From: CBDAPE01 sp965198325
GTDB taxonomy: Bacteria; Pseudomonadota; Alphaproteobacteria; UBA828; JAPUJA01
Length of the DNA stretch: 64,000 nt
Direction of reading: 5' to 3'
Assembly (NCBI GenBank): GCA_965198325.1
Contig: CBDAPE010000017.1
Location: forward strand, 248,001 to 312,000
In this document: piece by piece, positions 56,737 to 64,000 of the stretch
Position numbering within the stretch: the first letter of the stretch is position 1
How the letters are laid out: each line of letters starts with the position of its first letter
The notes under the pieces: generated by a model
What the model saw: the letters and a program-made list of their open reading frames with translations, nothing else
Told to the model about the DNA's origin: nothing
Databases searched by the model: none
Made by a program: the position numbers and the translations under genes

Positions 56737-58185
56737 TCAATACCCTGGCGGCGGCGTGAAGCGGTGGTAGCCCTCCTCGATCAGCCCTGCCATGTGCAGG
56801 CATGTCAGATCGTCGTACTGGCGTCCGACGATCTGGATGCCGACAGGCAGGCCGTGCGCCAGCCCAATCGGCGCAACGGTCGAGGGCAGGTAATACCCGC
56901 AGGGATAGCCCGCCCAGAAGAGCTGATCGACAACAGGCTGGGCCCTGCCGTTGACGGCGATCGTCCGGTCATGGCGCTCGCCCGCCTGATCGTGCGGGAA
57001 GGCCGGCGATGACGCGGCGGGGCAGAGCAGCAGATCGTAGGTTTCGAACCACTCTTCCCAGCCGACCATGAGCTCGTGGCGACGCTCGTTCCACCTGAGC
57101 CAGTCCCGGTGCAGCATGGTCTGGGCTTCCAGCATCCGGCGGCGGTAGGGGATCGCGTCCGCCGGGAGGCGGCTCAGATCCTCGCGTGCCTGCGAGATCA
57201 GCTCATCGCTCAGCCGCTTGGAGGTCGCGGCGCGCAGCAGCATCGTGTAGACCTCCATCGCCTCTCCGGTGGGGAAGTCGGGTTTCGCACCGATCTCGAC
57301 AGTCGCGCCTTCGCCTTCCAACCAGCGGGCGAGCCCGGCGATTGTGTCCTGGTAGGATTGCTCGACCTCCGCCTGTGGATCGTTCAGCAGGACGCCGACG
57401 CGGTACTCCTGCAGGCTTTGCCTGCGCGGCCCCGGCAGCGTCAGCCGCCATGCCCGCGCGGCCGGGCCGTCGGCCCCGACCAGAAGGCCAAAGGCCAGCT
57501 TCAGGTCAGCCGCCGACCGGGCCAGGGGGCCGACGACAGCGATGTCGGTGGGGGCAAGGTTTCCCGGCAACGCCTGGCCGCGGTTCGAGACGATCTCCCA
57601 GGTTGGCTTATGGCCGAAGACCCCGCAGTAGTGCGCCGGGTTGCGGATCGAGGCGCCGATATCCGAGCCGGCGTCCAACCCTGTCAGCCCCGCGGCGAGC
57701 GCCGCCCCCGATCCGCCGGAGGAGCCGCCCGGCGTGCGGGAAAGGTTCCACGGATTGTTGCAGGTGCCGTAGATCGAGTTGAAGCTTTGCCAGTCCGCCA
57801 GCATGAACGGGACATTCGTCTTGCCGAAGACCACGGCGCCGGCGCCGCGGTACTTCTCGACTACGGCCGAGTCCGTGTCTGCGATGTTGTCGCTGTATTC
57901 CGGAACGCCCCAGGTCGTGGGCGAACCCGCCAAGTCGTAGCTTTCCTTCACGGTTACCGGCAGGCCGTCCAGGGGGCCGGTGTCCTCCCCTGCCGCGCGG
58001 CGCCGGTCCGAAGCGTCGGCTTCCGCACGCGCGCGGTCGGCGTCCTGCCAGATGATTGCGTTGATCGCCGGATTGTGCCGCTCGACGCGGTCAAGAAAGT
58101 GATCGAGCAGTTCCATCGCGCCGATCTCCCGCGCACCGAGCAGCGATATCAGCTCGGTGGCCGATTTGTAGTGGACTTCGGACAT
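56737..58185 (-). CDS. Amidase signature family enzyme
   Basis: 482 residues from the ATG at 58185 (GGGGAG 6 bp upstream). The Ser-cisSer-Lys triad is complete: lysine in LPVTVKES near residue 80, the glycine/serine-rich GGSSGGSGAALAAG, and SDIGASIR with the nucleophile. It hydrolyses amide bonds; relatives act on simple amides, nicotinamide-like substrates, or GatA-type glutaminyl transfer. The absence of gatB/gatC neighbours argues for a catabolic amidase. It borders the mobile-element region and is probably the last non-mobile gene before it. Confidence 0.9.
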   Translation of the reverse strand: MSEVHYKSATELISLLGAREIGAMELLDHFLDRVERHNPAINAIIWQDADRARAEADASDRRRAAGEDTGPLDGLPVTVKESYDLAGSPTTWGVPEYSDNIADTDSAVVEKYRGAGAVVFGKTNVPFMLADWQSFNSIYGTCNNPWNLSRTPGGSSGGSGAALAAGLTGLDAGSDIGASIRNPAHYCGVFGHKPTWEIVSNRGQALPGNLAPTDIAVVGPLARSAADLKLAFGLLVGADGPAARAWRLTLPGPRRQSLQEYRVGVLLNDPQAEVEQSYQDTIAGLARWLEGEGATVEIGAKPDFPTGEAMEVYTMLLRAATSKRLSDELISQAREDLSRLPADAIPYRRRMLEAQTMLHRDWLRWNERRHELMVGWEEWFETYDLLLCPAASSPAFPHDQAGERHDRTIAVNGRAQPVVDQLFWAGYPCGYYLPSTVAPIGLAHGLPVGIQIVGRQYDDLTCLHMAGLIEEGYHRFTPPPGY

Positions 58186-58320
58186 CATGCGCTCCCCGTT
58201 TGTTATTCGGCGCGCCCCTTTGACCGCCTCGATTGTAGCAACGTCAATGGGTTAGCATGCCGATCGGCGCCAACAGCCACGGCGAACAACAATTTGTTCC
58301 AAAGGCGCTGACGTCAGACA

Positions 58321-58543
58321 CGAGAGGGCGTGATGGCCAGGTTCAGGGACACATCAAGACCCTGCAGAAATACGCTGCCGTCCACGCCTCGATCCACAAC
58401 CACTTCAACCAGGACCGTCAACTCAACCGCCGCGAGATCTTCAAGCAGAACCGCTCGGCCGCCCTGGCCGAGTGGCGTCAGTTGGCTGCCTAAGAGGCCT
58501 GGGTTGTAGGTTCTTCAGTTCCTATCCAGTTAGTCTGACAACG
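58321..58543 (+). mobile_element. IS6-family remnant 1 (transposase C-terminus plus right end)
   Basis: The last about 55 codons of an IS6-type transposase (KTLQKYAAVHASIHNHFNQ, LNRREIFKQNRSAALAEWRQLAA), stop at 58491-58493, then the element's right end. That end reads GTAGGTTCTTCAGTTCC and then CCAGTTAGTCTGACAACG to 58543. Upstream the match fades after ATGGCCAGGTTCAGGGAC, where two extra bases (AC) and an extra T break the frame. The catalytic DDE core is missing, so it is dead. It matches remnant 2 at 59533-59813 in the same orientation. Confidence 0.85.
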
Positions 58544-58660
58544 TCTCTTGAGACTGTGATACGCGAGATCAGGGACGCTGAAAAACACGGACGGGATATG
58601 ACGAACAACCCCAATATCAAGAGGTACAGATAAGCGAGGAAACGACCCCCGCCAACTTTA

Positions 58661-59470
58661 CTAGCCGATCACCTGGACGTGGGCGGTCTCGCGTTTCGGA
58701 TCGTAGTAGCACGAGTACGTCACGCGCTGCCATGCGCCGAAGACGTTCTGGAATTTCACGAGGTCGCCGGTGTACGCAATGGTGCCCTCGGTCTGGTTAT
58801 CCCACCTCCAGCTCTGGAACTTGTGTTCCAATAAGCCATCGGTCCACTCGTAGTCATATTGCGCCGTGCGCTCTATGAGGTCCTGGCAGACTGCGGTTGC
58901 GCCGGCGATATGCCTCTCGTCCCAGCATTGGATATCCTGACGGCAGGACAGGTCCCTCTCGGCCTCCCGTTCGGCATCCGTCGGGGAGCCCCAGTCCGCC
59001 AGCCGGTCGGGGATGATCCCCCGATAGAGGTCCGACCATAGGGCCGCGCCGCAATCATCTCCTGACCAGCCGCACTTGTCCGGCACATAGACGATCCTGT
59101 TTCGGATAGACGAATCCTTTTCGTAGGAATCCCACAATCGAACGGATACCGCGTCCGGCCAGTCCTGGCGGTGCCTATCGACCGCAGCCTTCATCATGGT
59201 CTCCAGCGCCGCAACGTCCGTCGTCGCGAGTTCGGACTCTATTTCCAAAGTGACACGATATCTGACGTTCCCGAACGAACTGTCCTTTTCCTCAACCACC
59301 CGATAGGTCTGAGTGGCTACGGTATCCGTCGCTGGCTTTGGGTCGGATACCGCCCAGTTACCGTCATCCGGGTCGCTTTTGGCGAGGAACAAGACCAACA
59401 CAACCAGCCCCAGCGCGATCACGTATATGGTCCACTTGGTGAGCGCTCGCGAGGAACGCATGGGTTTCAC
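58661..59470 (-). CDS. Membrane-anchored protein of unknown function between IS remnants
   Basis: 269 residues, not recognised. An N-terminal transmembrane helix (about 12-30, KWTIYVIALGLVVLVLFLA) precedes a soluble, probably extracytoplasmic domain. Visible features are a strand-rich segment (RYRVTLEIESELATTDVAALETM), a cysteine-rich middle (DKCGWSGDDCGAALW; LSCRQDIQCWDE), and a C-terminal TYSCYYDPKRETAHVQV strand. Five cysteines suggest disulfides. It is the only gene between two directly repeated IS6 3' ends, so it looks like cargo. GC content seems lower than the core genes. Confidence 0.7.
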   Translation of the reverse strand: MKPMRSSRALTKWTIYVIALGLVVLVLFLAKSDPDDGNWAVSDPKPATDTVATQTYRVVEEKDSSFGNVRYRVTLEIESELATTDVAALETMMKAAVDRHRQDWPDAVSVRLWDSYEKDSSIRNRIVYVPDKCGWSGDDCGAALWSDLYRGIIPDRLADWGSPTDAEREAERDLSCRQDIQCWDERHIAGATAVCQDLIERTAQYDYEWTDGLLEHKFQSWRWDNQTEGTIAYTGDLVKFQNVFGAWQRVTYSCYYDPKRETAHVQVIG

Positions 59471-59532
59471 CCCTTCTTCCGGTCGGTCATTTCGGCGATT
59501 ATACCCGCCGCCCTCCCCCCGCGTCAGCCACC

Positions 59533-59813
59533 CAGACCTGCGGTCGTTGGCTCAATAACCGGGCGGAATACTCGCATCAACCGTTTCGAAGGCGGGAAGG
59601 GGCGATGGCGCGGTTCAGAGACATCAAGACCCTGCAGAAATTCGCCTCCGTCCACGCCTCGATCCACAACCATTTTAATCACGACCGCCATCTCAACCGC
59701 CGCGATACTTTCAAACGAGACCGAGCCGCCGCCTTGGCCGAGTGGCGTCAACTTGCAGCCTGAGGTCGTTTGATTGTAGGTTCTTCAGTTCCTATCCAGT
59801 TAGTCTGACAACG
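59533..59813 (+). mobile_element. IS6-family remnant 2 (transposase C-terminus plus right end)
   Basis: Encodes the end of an IS6-type transposase in one frame: GRWLNNRAEYSHQPFRRREG, then MARFRDIKTLQKFASVHASI and LNRRDTFKRDRAAALAEWRQLAA, stop at 59761-59763. The same right-end sequence as remnant 1 follows (GTAGGTTCTTCAGTTCC...GTCTGACAACG) to 59813. It retains about 25 codons more than remnant 1 on the 5' side and has no internal frameshift there. The N-terminus and DDE catalytic residues are absent. Confidence 0.85.
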
Positions 59814-59926
59814 CCTCGCGTGCGCGTAGCTCTGAGCGATCCGGCGTTCAAGGTAATGCTTGATCCGATCCGACAGCGTGCTCAAGATGGTTGCACAGCG
59901 GGGCCTCGGAAGCGGAGGGCGGTCAC

Positions 59927-60298
59927 ATGTCGGCGACCACATGCGGAAGGATCGGAGCGGGATGCTTGTTTACCTGCCTCGCTGTCGCCCTGGCGTTGGG
60001 TGGCCCTGCGAATGCGGGCTGCATATCGCAGACCTTGGGTGCCACTACCATCCACAATTGCGACGGTAAGATCGGCGTGTCACAGACGGTCGGTGACACG
60101 ACCGTTCACAATTTCGGCGGCAAGATCGGCACCTCGCAGACGCTCGGCGGTACCGCCGTCCACAACTTCGACGGCAAGCTGGGCACATCTCACACAGTGG
60201 GCACGACCACCATCCATAATTTCGATGGCAAGTTCGGCCTGTCGCAGACTGTCGGCAACATCACCGTCTATAGCGGCCCGCTGTTCACCCGCCGCTGA
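59927..60298 (+). CDS. Small secreted protein with 18-residue repeats
   Basis: 123 residues from the ATG at 59927 (GGAGG 8 bp upstream). A signal peptide (GAGCLFTCLAVALALGG, cleavage near ANA) is followed by GCISQTLGA and four 18-residue units of the pattern TT(I/V)HNFDGKxGxSQT(V/L)Gx, and a short end ITVYSGPLFTRR. Regular Gly/Thr/Asn/Asp spacing suggests a beta-solenoid or adhesin-like rod. The two cysteines (in GC and HNC) could pair. Similar short repeat proteins of unknown role are known to me from rhizobia-like genomes. It is surrounded by IS debris. Confidence 0.75.
   Translation: MSATTCGRIGAGCLFTCLAVALALGGPANAGCISQTLGATTIHNCDGKIGVSQTVGDTTVHNFGGKIGTSQTLGGTAVHNFDGKLGTSHTVGTTTIHNFDGKFGLSQTVGNITVYSGPLFTRR
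60044..60259 (+). repeat. Four in-frame 54-bp tandem repeats
   Basis: Units at 60044-60097, 60098-60151, 60152-60205 and 60206-60259 encode the 18-residue repeats of the secreted protein. They differ at several, mostly third, codon positions, so the duplication is not recent. Confidence 0.85.
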
Positions 60299-60309
60299 GC
60301 CTGTCTGCG

Positions 60310-60430
60310 TTAGTCTGACAACGCCCTCAACAATGTTGACCCGCAGGCGTGGCTGGCGGAGGTCCTCGATCGGATCGCCGACCTGCCGCAGACCCGTTTG
60401 CACGAATTCCTGCCCTGGCACTGGAAGGGC
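60310..60430 (+). mobile_element. IS6 end joined to an IS66 transposase C-terminal scrap
   Basis: GTTAGTCTGACAACGCC (60310-60326) is the IS6-type right terminus seen in the two remnants. From 60323 the DNA encodes ALNNVDPQAWLAEVLDRIAD and LPQTRLHEFLPWHWKG, the end of an IS66-family TnpC (its C-terminal domain). No stop follows at the family's usual place; the MITE-like element begins there. This is a nested-insertion scar. Confidence 0.75.
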
Positions 60431-60559
60431 ATTGTCAAGTTAACTGATTGTAGGCCGTTTTCGGAATTTCTCCATAAGGCTAAGCCATTGAAATTGCGTA
60501 GAGCAGCCATCGACAATTCACCGAGGTTTCGGAGTGAATCCGGTTAACTTGACAAAGCC
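60428..60559. mobile_element. 132-bp MITE-like element with 19-bp terminal inverted repeats
   Basis: Left end 60428-60446 (GGCATTGTCAAGTTAACTG) and right end 60541-60559 (CGGTTAACTTGACAAAGCC) are inverted copies differing at two positions. The 94 bp between them has no coding capacity. The ends share TTGTCA and TAAC with the IS6-type termini nearby, so an IS6-related element could move it. It sits directly before the next gene's ATG at 60561, and its right end supplies a possible GTG start at 60534. Confidence 0.65.
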
Positions 60560-60560
60560 C

Positions 60561-61529
60561 ATGCGCCTGCCCGAACTCATCGCGCATGCCGATTGGAGCG
60601 CCAATCCGCCCGGCCGACAGATCGCCATTGCCCGACGAGCGGGCCAGCGATACGCCGCATCAGCGTCGCGCCCGGTCGGCGCACTGGACGAACTGTTACC
60701 TGCACTATTCGCCGAGGCCGGACCCGGCGGCACGGCCCTGCTTGGTGCCGACTTCCCTATCGGTCTGCCGAGCGCCTATGCCGCCATGGCCGGCATCGAC
60801 GATTTCCGCATTGCGCTGACGCAGTTCGGCCGCGGCCGCTGGCGCGACTTCTACAACCCGGCTGCAACGGTTTCTGAGATCGCCCTCACACGACCCTTTT
60901 ATCCGGCGCGAAACGGCCCGAAGGGCAGCATCCATCGCGCTGACCTTCCGCTCGCCCTCGGGCTCGACTCATATGACGCGCTGCATCGGCGTTGCGACCG
61001 GGGCCACCCGGACCGACAGGCTGCGGCAGTACTGTTCTGGACACTAGGCGGCAACCAGGTCGGTAAGGCGGCGATCAGCGGCTGGCGCGACGTCATCGCG
61101 CCGGCACTCCACCCCCCAAAGCGTGGACATGGGCCCGTGCGGCTGTGGCCGTTCGACGGGCCGCTAGCGACCCTGCTCGGCCAACCAGGCATAGTCGTCG
61201 CCGAGACCTATCCCGGAGAAATCTACGGCCATCTTGGCCTTGGAATCGCCGCACCACACCGGTCCAAGCGGCGGCAGGCAGATCGCCGCAGCGAAGCGCC
61301 GATCCTGGTCGGCGCAGCGGCTCGTCTCGGTATCGACCTCGCCGATGCTTTTGCGGTTATGATCGCCAAGGGGTTCGGTGACGACAGTCGCGGCGAAGAT
61401 CGTTTCGACGCTGCGGTCGGTCTGTTCGGCATGGTCAACGTGCTGCGCGGCTCCCGCGCACCCGGTGACCCGACCGACACCGAGCGCAGGACCATTGAGG
61501 GATGGATTCTGGGGCAAGTGGACCTGTAG
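60561..61529 (+). CDS. Uncharacterised protein, DUF429-like
   Basis: 322 residues from the ATG at 60561; a GTG at 60534 would add nine residues coded by the MITE end. Conserved-looking blocks are TALLGADFPIGLPSAYA, WRDFYNPAATVSEIALTRPFYPAR, LFWTLGGNQVGKAAISGWRDV, VRLWPFDGPLATLL and VVAETYPGEIYGHLGL, then a helical end with FGDDSRGEDRFDAAVGLFGM. The D-(F/I)-PIGLP motif, the ExYP strand and the late DE/D-A segment recall DUF429 (RNase H-fold predicted nuclease). This is a weak resemblance from memory, not a proven match. Confidence 0.7.
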   Translation: MRLPELIAHADWSANPPGRQIAIARRAGQRYAASASRPVGALDELLPALFAEAGPGGTALLGADFPIGLPSAYAAMAGIDDFRIALTQFGRGRWRDFYNPAATVSEIALTRPFYPARNGPKGSIHRADLPLALGLDSYDALHRRCDRGHPDRQAAAVLFWTLGGNQVGKAAISGWRDVIAPALHPPKRGHGPVRLWPFDGPLATLLGQPGIVVAETYPGEIYGHLGLGIAAPHRSKRRQADRRSEAPILVGAAARLGIDLADAFAVMIAKGFGDDSRGEDRFDAAVGLFGMVNVLRGSRAPGDPTDTERRTIEGWILGQVDL

Positions 61530-61626
61530 CCGCGATGCCTCCCCGCTCGTCTGCAGGGGACGCGAAGCAAACCTTTCAAATTTGAATCGACACCGTGTGT
61601 CCTGAAGCACGACTGGAAAGGAGGAA

Positions 61627-63474
61627 GTGCGCAACTGCAAGAGAGATGAGGGAAGGCCCCTCGGGGTCGACGATCAGGCGTTGATCTCAAACCACCACGA
61701 GCTGCTGTCGTAAAGAGCGATGGTGGTGAGCGTCGTGAAAAAGGCGGGACGATGATCCCGTCAGGTAAGGTCCGGGGAGACGAGCGAAAGCGAACCGCCG
61801 ATGAAATGTCGAAATCGTATGGTTGATGTCAAAACCGAGGGTGGTGTTGACCTCGGGATAAGCATGAGCGGTGTCCTGGAGTCCGGCTCATGCGGCATCC
61901 GGCTCGTAGGCGGCGTGAACCCGGAACAGGCTTTCTTGCGGAACAGGAGAACCTGTCGTCCCGATGCCAAGGGAGACGACCGACCGGGCAACCCTCGGGA
62001 GGTCCAGAGTACCGATGCGGGGCACAGGGGCAGAACAGCCCGTAGTAGGGATGAAGGCGCTGTAATGGCGCTGGACCGAAGGGGCTGTGGTGTTCAGCCG
62101 CTGCCGTCGGCCAACTGGTGACAGGAGGAGCCGGATGACAGGGGCGAAGCCGTTCCCGATAGCAAAGAGGGAAGTTTGGGAAGCCTTCAAGCATGTGAAG
62201 GCAAACCGGGGAGCGGCTGGAGTAGATGGGCAGACGGTCGAGAGCTTGGAAGAACGGCTTGGTCCGGAACTTTACAGGCTCTGGAACCGCATGTCCTCAG
62301 GCAGCTATATGCCGCCTCCGGTTCGCAGGGTGAACATCCCCAAGGAATCCCCAAGGAGGGGGGCGGGAAGCGCCCGTTGGGTATACCGACGGTCACGGAC
62401 CGCATCGCTCAGGAGGTAGTTCGCCGACATCTGGAGCCCTTGCTGGAACCGATCTTCCACGAGGACTCTTACGGATATCGGCCCAAGCGATCCGCCATTG
62501 ACGCCATCCGAACGGCGCGCCGGCGATGCTGGCGCTACGACTGGGTGCTGGACATGGACATCAAGGGGTTCTTCGACAATATCGACCACGAGTTGCTGCT
62601 CAAGGCCGTCCGTCACCATACGGATTGCCGGTGGGTGCTGCTCTACGTCGAGCGTTGGCTGAAGGCTCCCGTGATCGAGGAGGACGGCACGCTTGTCGCA
62701 AGGGACAGGGGAACGCCGCAGGGCGGGGTAATTTCGCCCCTGTTGGCCAACCTGTTCCTGCACTATGCGTTCGACGAATGGATGAAAAGGTCGATGCCGC
62801 ATGTTCCGTTCGAGCGGTATGCGGACGACATCATCTGCCATTGTCGATCGGAGGAAGCAGCGAGGACTCTTTGGCAGCGGGTCACCGACCGACTGGCCGA
62901 CTGCGGCCTGGAGGTGCATCCGCAGAAGACCAAGGTGGTCTACTGCAAGGATACCAACCGCAAGGTGGACTACCCGACAGTTGCGTTCGACTTCCTCGGC
63001 TATCGATTCCAGCCGAGGTAGGCGGCGTGGCGCGGTGGGTTGTTTGGAGTCTCGTTCCTCCCGGCGGCGAGCCCAGTCGCGCTCAAGGCGTTTCGGCGCC
63101 GAGTGCGACAATGGGGTCTGCAACGGCGTAGCGACAAGGGGTTGCTCGATCTTGCCCGGACGTTCCATCGTGAAATTGCCGGTTGGATCAGCTACTTCAG
63201 CGTCTTCTACAAGTCGGCGCTCTATCCGACCCTTGGTCTGATCGACGCCCACTTGCATCGATGGGTGATGCGGAAGTTCAAACGCTTCCGGCAACGACCG
63301 AAGCGGGCACGTCTCTGGCTCGCCAGAATCATGAAAGCTCAGCCGACGTTGTTCGCCCATTGGCCTCTACTGCACGGATATGGCCGAGCACTGGGAGCCG
63401 TATGAGTCGAGAGGCTCACGTACGGTTCTGGGAGCGCGTGGGGGTGAGATTCCCCCGCGCGACTCGCTACCCAC
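61627..63474 (+). mobile_element. Group II intron (decayed ORF)
   Basis: The 5' end GTGCGC (61627) fits the group II consensus. Over 500 bases of structured RNA (domains I-III region, for example AAAGCGAACCGCCGATGAAA) precede the ORF. After the ORF, domain V is a classic 34-nt hairpin at 63395-63428 (GAGCCGTATGA...TCACGTACGGTTC), and domain VI is the GC-rich hairpin at about 63430-63462. The 3' splice site is near 63470-63475 (ending CTACCCAC). The ribozyme parts look complete, but the encoded reverse transcriptase is broken. Exact exon junctions are uncertain by a few bases. Confidence 0.85.
62135..63405 (+). pseudogene. ltrA: Group II intron reverse transcriptase/maturase, disrupted
   Basis: The ATG at 62135 follows AGGAGGAG. 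The RT fingers start (KREVWEAFKHVKANRGAAGVDG), but an 11-bp tandem duplication (62336-62346 repeated at 62347-62357) shifts the frame at VRRVNIPKE. The second frame carries KRPLGIPTVTDRIAQEVV, FHEDSYGYRPKRSAIDAI, DIKGFFDNIDHELL, GTPQGGVISPLLANLFLHY and the catalytic FERYADD. An in-frame TAG (63019-63021) then interrupts FQPR and AAWRGGLFGVSFLPA. The maturase (X) domain ends near LFAHWPLLHGYG; no HNH endonuclease is seen. Without the duplication and TAG it would be 419 residues. Confidence 0.88.
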
Positions 63475-63665
63475 TTTCGATCCCAAGCCGCACGAACCAT
63501 GGCTTTTAGAGATCCGGCGGTTCAGTTGGCCGGACAGCAGTGACCGGATTTATGAAGCTTTTCGAATGCAGGCGCGCACGATGGTGACGATAAGGCCCAC
63601 ATCGCTCACAGTTCTGATAATCCCGCAGCCCAAGTCCACCAACGGTCTAAACGATCTCTTGCAAT
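63475..63665. other. Segment without a recognised gene between intron and IS6 element
   Basis: About 190 bp. A short open frame on + ends at 63691 but matches nothing I know, and its start lies inside the intron. This should be the 3' exon into which the intron inserted, later cut by the IS6 element. Confidence 0.4.
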
Positions 63666-64000
63666 GGCGTTGTCAGAGCAAATCGGCTTGAGCCCCCTGG
63701 CGAGGTCTCTTAGCGTTTAAGAATGCAAAACCCCTTCCGTTATTTCAACAGTTCGCCCGAGATCATCCGGCTCGCTGTGATGATGTATGTTCGCTTCCCG
63801 CTGTCGCTGCGGCAGGTCGAGGACCTGCTGTCCGAGCGTGGCATCGACATCTGCCACGAGACCGTGCGGTACTGGTGGAACCGGTTTGGTCCGCTGTTTG
63901 CCGCGGAGAACCGGAAGCGCCGGGTTCATCGTCATTGGTATTCGAACTGGCGCTGGCACCTTGATGAGGAGTTCGTGCGGATCAACGGGAAGACCTGCTA
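63666..64000 (+). mobile_element. IS6-family insertion sequence, left end (truncated by window)
   Basis: GGCGTTGTCAGAGCAAATCGG at 63666-63686 (key part GGCGTTGTCAGAGCA) has the form of an IS6-type terminal inverted repeat: it shares GGCGTTGTCAGA with the reverse complement of the right ends of remnants 1 and 2. The transposase ORF begins 57 bp inside. The right end lies beyond the window. Confidence 0.7.
63723..64000 (+). CDS. IS6-family transposase, N-terminal part (3' cut by window)
   Basis: Open from the ATG at 63723 to the window end, 92 codons. MQNPFRYFNSSPEIIRLAV, then RFPLSLRQVEDLLSERGIDICHETVRYWWNRFGP is the IS6/IS26-type helix-turn-helix N-terminus. HWYSNWRWHLDEEFVRINGKT contains the first catalytic aspartate (WHLDE). 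No disruption is seen so far, so this may be an active copy and the source of the related remnants at 58321 and 59533, although those keep only the opposite end of the gene and cannot be compared directly. Confidence 0.88.
   Translation, partial: MQNPFRYFNSSPEIIRLAVMMYVRFPLSLRQVEDLLSERGIDICHETVRYWWNRFGPLFAAENRKRRVHRHWYSNWRWHLDEEFVRINGKTC

Noticed and set aside
58257..58493. A free-standing 78-codon gene
   Set aside because: Its second half is the tail of an IS6 transposase and its first half is unrelated sequence joined by a frame change. It is element debris.
60044..60259. CRISPR-like array
   Set aside because: The 54-bp units are contiguous, in frame and encode protein repeats; there are no spacers. 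The ACAGGGAA and TGGG clusters are also too short for CRISPR repeats.
33435..63405. Reassignment or readthrough of TAG, because two genes have in-frame TAG codons
   Set aside because: TAG is the normal stop of rpoD, the EF-G-like gene and the oxoprolinase gene here, and one of the interrupted genes also has a frameshift. Decay is simpler.

Overview
This is a GC-rich stretch of an alphaproteobacterial chromosome, probably of Rhodospirillales type. The case rests on four things seen in the sequence: the dnaG-rpoD pair, a full dcw (division and cell wall) cluster followed by lpxC, bamD, recN and ligA, a split metH, and a GTTC-N7-GTTC LexA-type site, which is the alphaproteobacterial SOS box. No rRNA or tRNA gene was seen.

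Layout. 1-3034 (+): the 3' end of dnaG, then rpoD. 3047-27883 (-): a very long leftward run. In transcription order it is mraZ, rsmH, ftsL, ftsI, murE, murF, mraY, murD, ftsW, murG, murC, murB, ddl, ftsQ, ftsA, ftsZ (terminator), lpxC, and, beyond an inserted rightward XRE regulator, bamD, recN and ligA. Most neighbours overlap by ATGA or a few bases, so translation is coupled. The mraZ promoter carries four TGGG boxes at exact 10-bp spacing, with a LexA-type box about 135 bp further upstream. ddl carries a one-base deletion. 28322-28736 (-): RNase P RNA. 28770-34655: a peptidoglycan amidase, an EamA transporter and a DjlA-like co-chaperone (-), an EF-G-like GTPase (+), and a degenerate EAL-type gene broken by an in-frame TAG.

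34914-42487 (+): a catabolic-looking operon of a fused 5-oxoprolinase/hydantoinase, a flavin reductase, a PRISE-type enone reductase and two tandem Old Yellow Enzymes. 42550-48195 (-): a methionine-cycle operon (ArsR-methyltransferase regulator, metF, metH in two genes). 48747-56144: mlaA-mlaC, purC, an M20 deacylase, an iron-uptake locus (Fur-type boxes, cupredoxin, FTR1 permease running in frame into an outer-membrane-barrel-like domain that is frameshifted) and a Rieske oxygenase.

56145-64000 is accessory DNA: short ACAGGGAA repeats, an amidase, two truncated IS6-type transposase 3' ends flanking a membrane-anchored orphan protein, a secreted 18-residue-repeat protein, an IS66 scrap, a 132-bp MITE-like element, a DUF429-like gene, a decayed group II intron, and the start of an apparently intact IS6-family element cut by the window end.

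How it fits together: the core half makes the precursors and machinery for septal peptidoglycan (mur and fts genes), lipid A (lpxC) and outer-membrane assembly (bamD). The other half holds nutrient and metabolic operons and a mobile-element landing zone. Two of the broken genes (ddl and the barrel domain) are disrupted at short homopolymers, so sequencing error must be ruled out before they are called pseudogenes.
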